Shown here: positions 24,999 through 30,993 of the stretch, piece by piece
Numbering within the stretch: the stretch's first letter is position 1
How the letters are laid out: each line of letters opens with the position of its first letter
From: Bacillota bacterium
GTDB lineage: Bacteria; Bacillota; Clostridia; Christensenellales; Aristaeellaceae
Length of the DNA stretch: 30,993 bases
Direction of reading: 5' to 3'
Assembly (NCBI GenBank): GCA_023416655.1
Contig: JAEZHK010000080.1
Span: forward strand, 1 to 30,993
Notes under the pieces: model-generated
Database searches by the model: none
Seen by the model: only the letters and a program-made list of their open reading frames with translations
Told to the model about the DNA's origin: nothing
Made by a program: the position numbers and the translations under genes

Positions 24999-25174
24999 AA
25001 ATCCGCCGGGCGGCTTTTCAACGCGAAGTAGGAGGTTCTGCGGGAGCCTGAAATTCTCTGCAATTTCCGGGCGGCTCCCTGACAAGCGGAATTGTTTCCG
25101 TAACCAGTGTTCGCACTGGCTACGGAAACACGTATCCGGCACGCAGGTCGCCGGATACGGTTAGCGGGAACGAC
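24992..25174 (+). repeat. structured intergenic element, copy B
   Basis: The second copy of the 180-base element, between lacI and the beta-glucosidase gene. P1 is GCGTTGAAAA (24992-25001) with TTTTCAACGC (25015-25024). P2 is GGGAGCC (25042-25048) with 25073-25079. P3 is a 16-bp stem (25094-25109 with 25114-25129), one mismatch, capped by a TTCG tetraloop. P4 is CGTATCCGGC (25131-25140) with 25150-25159. Against copy A, three pairs of P1, two or three of P3 and two of P4 change on both strands. The lacI stop codon is part of P1. No promoter is seen between it and the next gene. Confidence 0.87.
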
Positions 25175-25223
25175 TGATTCCAGGCAGTCTGATTGATCCT
25201 ATGCAAAGTGCGGGAGGCTACAT

Positions 25224-26579
25224 ATGGGTTTTTCGAAGGATTTCGTCTGGGGAACGGCCATGTCCGCCTACCAGATCGAGGGTGCGTATAACGAGGACGG
25301 CAAGGGCCTGAACGTGTGGGACGCGTTCTGCCGCCGCCCCGGCAAGGTGTTCGGCGGGCACACCGGGGACATCGCCTGCGACCATTACCACCGGTATCCG
25401 GACGACCTGAAGCTGATGGCGTCGTATGGCATCCGCAACTACCGCTTCTCGGTCAACTGGAGCCGCGTGCTGCCGGACGGGGCCGGGCGGCTGAGTGAGA
25501 AAGGGCTGGCGTTTTACGACCGTCTGATCGACGAGATGCTTGAAAACGGCATCCAGCCCTGGCTGACGCTGTTCCACTGGGAATACCCGCTGGCGCTGCA
25601 GACCCGGGGCGCGTGGGAGAACCCGGACAGCCCGCGCTGGTTTAGCGATTATGCAACCCTCATCGCCCGGCGCTACGGCGACCGGGTGAAGGAGTTCTTT
25701 ACTTTGAACGAGCCGCAGTGCTTTATTGGCCTGGGCTACGTTCAGGGCGAGCACGCGCCGGGCCTGAAGCTGCCGCTCGATACCACCATCGCCATGAGCC
25801 ACCGCGTCCTGACCGCGCACGGACTGGCGGTGCAGGCGCTCCGCGCGAACGCGCCCGGGGCCAGGGTCGGCTATGCGCCCTGCGCGTCGCCCGCCTGCCC
25901 GGCAACCGAATCGCCGGAGGATGTGGAAGCCGCGCGGCAGACCTACTTCCGTGTGCCGGAAAACCCGGAGCGCTGGTTCTGGAACGTGAGCTGGTGGAGC
26001 GATCCGGCAATCCTGGGCGCGTATCCGGAGGACGGGCTGAAGTTGTACGGGCAGCACCTGCCCAAGGGATACGAAAACGACCTGCCCACCATCTGCCAGA
26101 AGCTGGACTACTACGCGCAGAACATCTACAATGGTTCCTTCGTCCGGGCGGGCGCGAACGGGCCGGAGCAGGTCCCGTTCCCGGCCGGAACCGCCAAGAC
26201 CGCCATCGGCTGGCCGGTCACGCCGGATAGCCTGTACTGGGGTCCGAAATTCCTGTGCGAACGCTACGGCTTGCCGCTGATCATCGCCGAGAACGGCATG
26301 TCAGGCCTGGACGGAATATCGCTGGACGGACAGGTGCACGACGCGGCGCGGACGGACTTCCTGCACCGCTACCTCCGTGCGCTCCGGCGTGCGGCGGGGG
26401 AGGGCGTGCCCGTCGCCGGGTATTTCCACTGGAGCTTTCTGGATAACTTTGAGTGGGCGTTCGGATACAACGACCGATTCGGCCTGGTCCATGTGGATTT
26501 CGAGACCCAGGCGCGGCTGCCCAAGGACTCCGCCGCCTGGTACAAGGCCGTCATGGAGACCAACGGGGAAAACCTATAA
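25224..26579 (+). CDS. GH1 beta-glucosidase
   Basis: A 451-residue family 1 glycoside hydrolase, a cytosolic beta-glucosidase that releases glucose from cellobiose or aryl beta-glucosides. The N-terminal FVWGTAMSAYQIEGA pattern is present. The acid/base is E163 in FTLNEP, the nucleophile is E356 in IIAENG, and the C-terminal FHWSFLDNFEWAFGY and RFGLVHVDF segments are complete. Residues typical of phospho-beta-glucosidases are not obvious, so a non-phosphorylated substrate fits, in line with the neighbouring phosphorylase. GGGAGG precedes the ATG. With no promoter visible it probably reads on from lacI through element B. Gene and flanks lie between inverted elements B and C. Confidence 0.94.
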   Translation: MGFSKDFVWGTAMSAYQIEGAYNEDGKGLNVWDAFCRRPGKVFGGHTGDIACDHYHRYPDDLKLMASYGIRNYRFSVNWSRVLPDGAGRLSEKGLAFYDRLIDEMLENGIQPWLTLFHWEYPLALQTRGAWENPDSPRWFSDYATLIARRYGDRVKEFFTLNEPQCFIGLGYVQGEHAPGLKLPLDTTIAMSHRVLTAHGLAVQALRANAPGARVGYAPCASPACPATESPEDVEAARQTYFRVPENPERWFWNVSWWSDPAILGAYPEDGLKLYGQHLPKGYENDLPTICQKLDYYAQNIYNGSFVRAGANGPEQVPFPAGTAKTAIGWPVTPDSLYWGPKFLCERYGLPLIIAENGMSGLDGISLDGQVHDAARTDFLHRYLRALRRAAGEGVPVAGYFHWSFLDNFEWAFGYNDRFGLVHVDFETQARLPKDSAAWYKAVMETNGENL

Positions 26580-26590
26580 TCATACCATAA

Positions 26591-26628
26591 AAAAGCGGCG
26601 CGCCTCATCGTTCGATGGGGCGCGCTGC
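26591..26628. terminator. terminator between bgl and the MFS gene
   Basis: A 14- to 16-bp GC stem (26595-26608 with 26615-26628) has a run of six A before it on the plus strand. It is therefore a classic terminator with a T run on the minus strand, and possibly works both ways. It would end a transcript that carries the MFS gene and element C. Confidence 0.8.
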
Positions 26629-26649
26629 GTTATACGCTTGGCGATCCTC

Positions 26650-26825
26650 GTCGTTCTATCAAATCGTTCCCGGCGACCTGAGCGCTGGGAATCGGTTTCC
26701 AGAACCAGTGCGCACACTGGTGCAGGAAACAATTCCTGGGGTCAGTGAGCCGCCCGAAAATCCCGCAGGTGTTTGGCTCACGCAGTCCACCTCCTTCGCG
26801 CCCAAAAGCGGCGGATTTTCAACGC
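26650..26825 (-). repeat. structured intergenic element, copy C
   Basis: The third copy, on the minus strand, right after the MFS gene. Helices in plus coordinates are: P1 26816-26825 with 26798-26807 (two G-T pairs and one mismatch); P2 26775-26781 with 26745-26751 (GTGAGCC/GGCTCAC, a G-C to T-A change from A and B); P3 26715-26730 with 26695-26710, TGCG loop, two mismatches; P4 26683-26694 with 26665-26675. The CTGAC and GGAATTGTTTC linkers are shared. The MFS stop codon lies inside P1. It is the most diverged of the three. Confidence 0.85.
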
Positions 26826-27997
26826 TCAGGATTCTGGGTGACCCGGTAGCCGAAGTAGGTGATGACCGCCGCCAGCACGAAGGAGGCCACCTGGGTGTAG
26901 AACGGGATCTTCGCGCCGTGGGAATAGACCATGCCGGAGACTAAGGGCCCAAAGATCATGCCCAAAAAGCGCGCCGTGTAGAAGAGGCCGCTGAGGAGGC
27001 CGATGTTGCCGTGCCGTCCCTCGGTGGTCAGCGCCTGCTGGATCGGGATGTGCAGCGCGCTGACCAGGAAGAAGAGCACGTTGACCGTGAAGAACAGCTC
27101 CATCGACGGCATGACGGTCGCCAGCCACAGCGACGCGGCGCTCAGTAGCAGGATCACCGGAAGCGTTTTGTGGGCGTCGAACTTTTTCATGATCCAGCGG
27201 TTGATGAACACATTGGCGGCGAGGCCCAATAACCCCGAAACCGCCTTGACGATGCCGTTGGCCGAGGAGGCGAAGCCCAGTTCGCGCTTCATGTAATAGT
27301 TGAGCGCGTTGTCAAAGCCGTAGTTGCCGAAGTTGGAGAGCGCCACGCCCAGAAGGAACAATAGCGCCGGCAGCGTCATCATCCGCATCATCTGGCGCGT
27401 CGAAAGCCGCTTCGTGGTGCTGCCCGGCTGAGGCTTGTCACCGGCCATGCGTCGGAGCATCATGTAGACCATGAGCGCCGCGGCCAGCAGCACCGCCGTC
27501 TGCGCGTAGAAGACCGGAAGTACGCCCATTAGGCCAATCATGCCGCCCGCGAAGTAGCCCAGCGCCGACGACACGCCCACCATCGCCGCGTAATAGGAGA
27601 GGTGCGCGGCCCGCTCCCGGGGATCGGAGAGTTCCACGATCATCGCCATCAGGCAGACCGAGGTGCCGCTGGTGAAGCAGCCCGCGATCAGCCGCGCGGC
27701 CAGCATTTGGGGGAACGTCCTCGAGAGGCCGAAAGCCAGCTGCGCCAGCGCGTACCCTGCGAGGCTGACGAGCATCACCGTAGAGCGGCTCTTTTTGTCG
27801 CTCATCCGCCCCCAGAACGCGCTGAATAGAAAGCTGCCCAGCGACATCGTGGCGAACAGCACGCCGAAAGTGTAATCGGGCAGGCCGTTTTCAAGGATCA
27901 GGGTCGGCGTGACCGGGTGGATGAAGTTCGCGCCGAAATTGTACAGAAAGGCGATCAGTTGAAGCCTGAGGAAGGGCTTGAGTTTCAACGCCGTCAT
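26819..27997 (-). CDS. MFS transporter
   Basis: A 392-residue major facilitator permease with about twelve membrane helices. The loop 2-3 signature GRMSDKKSR is present (about 63-71), and a weaker echo is visible in the second half. The substrate cannot be told from sequence; its place beside beta-glucoside genes permits sugar uptake or efflux. The ATG at 27997 directly abuts GGAG, so TTG 27988, nine bases further on, may be the true start (the protein would then begin with KLKPFLRLQ). The stop codon is inside element C. Confidence 0.88.
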   Translation of the reverse strand: MTALKLKPFLRLQLIAFLYNFGANFIHPVTPTLILENGLPDYTFGVLFATMSLGSFLFSAFWGRMSDKKSRSTVMLVSLAGYALAQLAFGLSRTFPQMLAARLIAGCFTSGTSVCLMAMIVELSDPRERAAHLSYYAAMVGVSSALGYFAGGMIGLMGVLPVFYAQTAVLLAAALMVYMMLRRMAGDKPQPGSTTKRLSTRQMMRMMTLPALLFLLGVALSNFGNYGFDNALNYYMKRELGFASSANGIVKAVSGLLGLAANVFINRWIMKKFDAHKTLPVILLLSAASLWLATVMPSMELFFTVNVLFFLVSALHIPIQQALTTEGRHGNIGLLSGLFYTARFLGMIFGPLVSGMVYSHGAKIPFYTQVASFVLAAVITYFGYRVTQNPER

Positions 27998-28017
27998 CTC
28001 CAGTAATACGATAATTC

Positions 28018-28047
28018 ATTATTCGCCTGGTGTCATGTCTTTGTCAA
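28018..28047 (-). promoter_or_regulatory. promoter of the MFS gene
   Basis: On the minus strand TTGACA (28042-28047), an 18-base spacer and AATAAT (28018-28023). Confidence 0.7.
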
Positions 28048-28117
28048 GCGGGCTTTGGTGATTTTCCTGAGGAATCCACCCATATCTTCTCCCCGACATT
28101 TTTGGTGCAATGCCGCC

Positions 28118-28154
28118 AAAAAAAAGAAGCCCTTCGCGTAATGCGCGGGCCTTG
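28118..28154 (-). terminator. terminator after the cupin gene
   Basis: On the minus strand an imperfect GC hairpin (28126-28154) is followed by eight T residues (28118-28125). Confidence 0.85.
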
Positions 28155-28188
28155 TAAGAATCATCGGCTATGAAAGCACGGGGCATGG

Positions 28189-28513
28189 TCAATCGACGAT
28201 GAAAAGCCTCGCGCCCTTCTCCGTAGAGGATCGATGCGGGTTTGCGTCCTCGGCGACCTGGTAGCTGATCCCGGGGGTCAGCGTGAATTTTCTTCCGTCG
28301 GACAGCTCCGTGACCAGTTCACCCTCCAGTACGAGCAGCACATGGCCGTGGTTGCACCAGTGATCCGCCAGATACCCGGGCGTATAGTCGACCATGCGAA
28401 CCCGGATATTGCCCATTTCGAAGGTTCGCCAGTGCGCCTCTCCGGTCACGCCGGGGTGGATGTTCGATGGCGCTCCAATCGACGGTGCAGAATGGGACAT
28501 CCTGAATTTTCAT
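28189..28513 (-). pseudogene. DHCW-motif cupin, frameshifted
   Basis: A small cupin-fold protein with the family segments WRTFEMGNIRVRMVDY, GYLADHWCNHGHVLLVLEGEL and GISYQVAEDANPHRS. The family N-terminus (MKIQDVPFCTVDWSAIE) is encoded in a different frame that starts at ATG 28513, behind a perfect GGAGG site 9 bases away. The two frames would join if one C were removed from a run of four C (28453-28456, minus strand). As written, translation from 28513 runs out of frame to 28319. The in-frame ATG at 28500 lacks a spaced ribosome site and would drop the first strand. It is either a real frameshift or a sequencing error. Confidence 0.82.
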
Positions 28514-28528
28514 TCAGGTTCCTCCTCG

Positions 28529-28562
28529 GCAAAACGGCCCCCGGGCGAACCCGGGAACCGTT
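28529..28562 (-). terminator. yebC terminator
   Basis: On the minus strand a 13-bp stem (28550-28562 with 28533-28545; two G-T pairs) with a TTCG loop is followed by TTTT. It stands only 4 bases before the ribosome site of the cupin gene. Confidence 0.87.
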
Positions 28563-28573
28563 CGGATTTGGTA

Positions 28574-29323
28574 TCAGTCTTCTTCTTCCTCTTCGGGGAG
28601 GTCGGCGTCGTGGAAGACGTTCTGGACGTCGTCGTAGTCCTCCAGCGCGTCGATGAGCTTGTTGATCTTGATGACCAGTTCCGGGTCGGTGATGGACACG
28701 GTGGTTGCGGGTACCAGTTCGCGCTCCGCGGACAGGAAGGTGCAGCCCGCGGCCTCCAGCTTGTCTCGGACTTCGGAGAAGTCGTTGGGGTCGGTGTAGA
28801 TGACCGCCATGCCGTCGCCCGCCTCCACGTCGGCCGCGCCCGCGTCCAGCGCCAGCACCATCAGCTCGTCCTCGTCGAGGTTCTTATTGTTGTCAATCTC
28901 GATGACGCCCTTGCGCTCGAACTTCCAGCCCACGCAGCCGTTCGCGCCCAGCGCGCCGCCGTGCTTGTCGAACAGGTGCCGCACTTCCGACGCGGTGCGG
29001 TTCAAGTTGTCGGTGACGCACTCCACGATGAAGGCCACGCCGCCGGAGCCGTACCCTTCGTAAGTGATCTCCTTGTAGGACGCGCCCTCGCCCTCGCCCG
29101 CGGCCTTCTTGATGGAGCGCATGATGTTGTCGCCCGGCATGTTGACGGCCTTGGCTTTGGCGATGACGTCGCGCAGCTTGCCATTGTTATTGGGATCGGC
29201 GCTTCCACCCTCGCGGACGGCGATTGCGATCTCACGGCCGATCTTGGTGAATATCTTGCCGCGCTGCGCGTCGGTCTTTCCCTTCTTGTGCTTGATGGTC
29301 GACCACTTATTGTGTCCAGACAT
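28574..29323 (-). CDS. YebC/PmpR family protein
   Basis: A 249-residue YebC/PmpR protein. Members act as DNA-binding regulators or, as recently shown for some, as translation factors that relieve ribosome pausing at proline runs. The start MSGHNKWSTIKHKKGKTDAQ is diagnostic. The three-domain length is normal, and an acidic tail (LPEEEEED) ends it. The start is ATG 29323 after GGGGGCG; a longer open frame from 29383 would begin at the -35 box. It has its own strong promoter and a terminator after it. Confidence 0.96.
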   Translation of the reverse strand: MSGHNKWSTIKHKKGKTDAQRGKIFTKIGREIAIAVREGGSADPNNNGKLRDVIAKAKAVNMPGDNIMRSIKKAAGEGEGASYKEITYEGYGSGGVAFIVECVTDNLNRTASEVRHLFDKHGGALGANGCVGWKFERKGVIEIDNNKNLDEDELMVLALDAGAADVEAGDGMAVIYTDPNDFSEVRDKLEAAGCTFLSAERELVPATTVSITDPELVIKINKLIDALEDYDDVQNVFHDADLPEEEEED

Positions 29324-29354
29324 GCGTTCGCCCCCTGAAATTGTATGCGCGAAT

Positions 29355-29383
29355 ATTGTATCATTCCCAAGGCTTCCTGTCAA
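29355..29383 (-). promoter_or_regulatory. yebC promoter
   Basis: On the minus strand TTGACA (29378-29383), a 17-base spacer and TACAAT (29355-29360). Confidence 0.87.
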
Positions 29384-29410
29384 AGCCCGAACGCGGTCTG
29401 AAGTGGAATT

Positions 29411-29827
29411 CTACTTTAAAGTTGCCTTGTATTTTTCATACGCGACGTTCACAAGCGCCTTGTCCTGGCTGTAGGTGATCAGTTCCAGGGCTTTTTGGAT
29501 TGGGTGATAGTCGCCGTCGGTGAATCCAAGTTCAAAGGCGATGCGATAATCGGCGGATGGCGCCTGCATGACGTACCAGGTGATCTTGTTGCACACCGGC
29601 TGGCGTCGGGTCATGGAATAGAATTCGTAACTGGTCTCGCCCGCGGCGGAGATGATGCTCGCCTTGATGCCCGCTTCCTTCTGAACGCGCTCCAGCGCGA
29701 CGTCGTTTGGCAGCTGCTTCTCGCGGATGACGCCCTTGGGGAGAACCCATTCGCCCTTCTCGTTCTTCAGAAGGAAAACCGAGTCTCCGTTAAACACCAC
29801 GCCGCCCGCGCACTTGCGAAAGATCAT
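29411..29827 (-). CDS. degenerate Nudix-domain protein
   Basis: A 138-residue protein with the Nudix fold (KCAGGVVFNGDSVFLLKNEKGEWVLPKGV at the start, split here by strand breaks in the family alignment). In the Nudix box the first glutamate is Q, the RE pair reads ER, and the EE pair reads KE (box at about residues 31-53). Most metal-binding glutamates are thus lost, and hydrolysis is doubtful. ATG 29827 is 8 bases after AAAGGTGG; ATG 29833 is an alternative but too close. It has its own promoter. A regulatory or binding role is possible. Confidence 0.78.
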   Translation of the reverse strand: MIFRKCAGGVVFNGDSVFLLKNEKGEWVLPKGVIREKQLPNDVALERVQKEAGIKASIISAAGETSYEFYSMTRRQPVCNKITWYVMQAPSADYRIAFELGFTDGDYHPIQKALELITYSQDKALVNVAYEKYKATLK

Positions 29828-29868
29828 CGGCATTACCACCTTTCTTCTTGCCGCTTCCCTCTGATGGA

Positions 29869-29897
29869 ATTTTAACATATTGTGCCCGGAAATGCAA
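29869..29897 (-). promoter_or_regulatory. promoter of the Nudix-like gene
   Basis: On the minus strand TTGCAT (29892-29897), a 17-base spacer and TAAAAT (29869-29874). Confidence 0.78.
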
Positions 29898-29914
29898 GTT
29901 TTTTGCCAGCGCGC

Positions 29915-29954
29915 AAAAAAGCGAACCGCCGGCGCCTGTCGAAAGCGCCGGCGG
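29915..29954 (-). terminator. terminator of the hydantoinase-like gene
   Basis: On the minus strand CCGCCGGCGC (29945-29954) pairs with 29926-29935. A short gap and six T residues (29915-29920) follow. Confidence 0.87.
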
Positions 29955-30027
29955 CGTTCCTGAAGCGCTGATGTGCGCCTGACCGGGTTTTGACCGTAGG
30001 ATTTGGGAGGATCACAGGATCGTTTCA

Positions 30028-30993
30028 TCAAAGCCCGATCTTCCCGATGGCCGTGGCGGTGACCGTGCTCTCGATGAACACGCCAATGCCGTAGCCGGTT
30101 GCGGATACCAGCGGCTTTTCCTCAAAGCGGACCACCAGCTCGCCCGACGCCCCGCGGCGCAAGGCCTCCGCCCTCGCCTCGCGCTCCGCGAATTCCCGGG
30201 CGATGCGCGTCGCGTCCTCGAGGAATTCCGCCGTCTCGAAGGCATCGGCCCCGAACACCTGGAAACCTTCCGCGGATGGCCGGATGGTGGCGGCGCACAC
30301 AGCTGCAACGTTCCCCGCCACAGCGCCCAGGGCGTTTGCGACGCCCGCGAGTTCCGGGACGACGCAGCCCGCGCCCAGCGCGCGGGCCACGTCCGGAAGG
30401 AAAAGGTGGATGGGCGCGCCGACGCCCACCAGGGTTGAGGTGGTGGCCACCTGAAAGCGGGTGCCGGTTTCCGCTTGGCGGGACATCTCCCACGCGCGGT
30501 TCAGGAAGGCGACAAGATCGCCCCCAATGCCGGTTTTATGGAAGGCGGGCATGTCCTCCCGGATCAGCATTCCGGCGACGGCGAGGTACAGCTTGCGCTT
30601 GATCTCGCCGTACACCCAGTCGCACAACTTTTCCACGCTAAGCCCAGCGCAGGCCGCGACGAACTGCGCGCCCAGGGAAGCCGCTACCCGGTCGAAGGCG
30701 GCGAAGTCCCCCTTCAGGTGCATGATGTCGGTGGGGGTCAGCCCCGCGCGGATGACCACGCCCTCCCGCTCCAGCCGCTCTGCATTGAGGCCGTACATGT
30801 CCCGGCCGCCGGCGAGCGCCGCGTCCTCAAAGATCAGCGGGCCATCCTGAAGCGCCGCGCAGAACCGCTTCTCCTCTTCGGTATAGCTGGGGCTTCCGCT
30901 GATGTCCCGCACCAGCGTGAAGAATTCGTGCTGCGGCAGCGAGTGCTTTTCCCGCTGCTGCAAAAGCCTACCCAGCGCGGGCACGACTTTTGG
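30028..30993 (-). CDS. hydantoinase/oxoprolinase-family protein, C-terminal part
   Basis: The last 322 residues of a hydantoinase/oxoprolinase (HyuA-like) subunit, an ATP-dependent amidohydrolase of the actin-like ATPase superfamily. The gene enters the window from the right edge with an open frame; a GTG at 30984 is internal, not a start. Family segments include GLTPTDIMHLKGDF (about 84-97), the STLVGVGAPIHLFLPDVARALG stretch (about 190-211) with the nucleotide-binding GVGAP turn, and VVPELAGVANALGAVAG. The substrate is not predictable. A strong terminator follows the stop. Confidence 0.85.
   Translation of the reverse strand, partial: PKVVPALGRLLQQREKHSLPQHEFFTLVRDISGSPSYTEEEKRFCAALQDGPLIFEDAALAGGRDMYGLNAERLEREGVVIRAGLTPTDIMHLKGDFAAFDRVAASLGAQFVAACAGLSVEKLCDWVYGEIKRKLYLAVAGMLIREDMPAFHKTGIGGDLVAFLNRAWEMSRQAETGTRFQVATTSTLVGVGAPIHLFLPDVARALGAGCVVPELAGVANALGAVAGNVAAVCAATIRPSAEGFQVFGADAFETAEFLEDATRIAREFAEREARAEALRRGASGELVVRFEEKPLVSATGYGIGVFIESTVTATAIGKIGL

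Noticed and set aside
16193..26825. The three repeats as an insertion sequence or CRISPR
   Set aside because: No transposase, no terminal inverted repeats and no regular short spacing. The copies have internal helices and lie in gene gaps.

Overview
This is a GC-rich window, almost certainly from a Clostridia-type Firmicute. The signs are strong AGGAGG-like ribosome sites, some TTG/GTG starts, sigma-A promoters of the TTGACA-N17-TATAAT kind, and families typical of gut Clostridia (YgiQ radical SAM, DUF1700/DUF4097, split ThrE, GH94 cellobiose phosphorylase, DHCW cupin). Species cannot be read from the sequence. No phage, transposase, CRISPR array or tRNA was seen.

Layout. 1-133: 3' end of a 5S rRNA and its terminator. 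283-2051: a bacteriohemerythrin and a membrane diguanylate cyclase (GGDEF with an intact I-site). 2062-3426 (minus): a DUF2087 regulator and GNAT acetyltransferase operon behind a promoter with a perfect 12-bp inverted repeat. 3515-6037 (minus): YgiQ radical SAM protein and a DUF1801 protein. 6249-7526: DUF1330 protein and a membrane-anchored alpha/beta hydrolase. 7864-9701: padR-DUF1700-DUF4097 operon with promoter, operator and terminator. 9735-12673: DUF815 AAA ATPase and an ABC-F protein. 12711-15235 (minus): HelD-like helicase translationally coupled to an acyl-carrier-like protein without the phosphopantetheine serine. 15377-16903: split ThrE exporter. 17036-20286: lipoprotein molybdopterin oxidoreductase, methyltransferase-like protein, unknown membrane protein and LURP-one-like protein. 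20399-21102 (minus): TetR regulator. 21196-27997: a beta-glucoside module made of cellobiose phosphorylase, a divergent LacI regulator with three matching operators, a GH1 beta-glucosidase and a convergent MFS permease. 28189-30993 (minus): frameshifted cupin, YebC, degenerate Nudix protein and a truncated hydantoinase/oxoprolinase.

The most unusual finding is a structured intergenic element of about 180 bp present three times: between the two thrE halves, between lacI and the beta-glucosidase gene, and in inverted orientation after the MFS gene. Four helices are shared, and many base pairs differ on both sides between copies so that pairing is kept. That is the signature of a folded RNA (or folded single-stranded DNA) family. 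I do not recognise it. Two copies also supply the stop codon of the gene they follow, and two of them flank the beta-glucosidase gene as an inverted pair.
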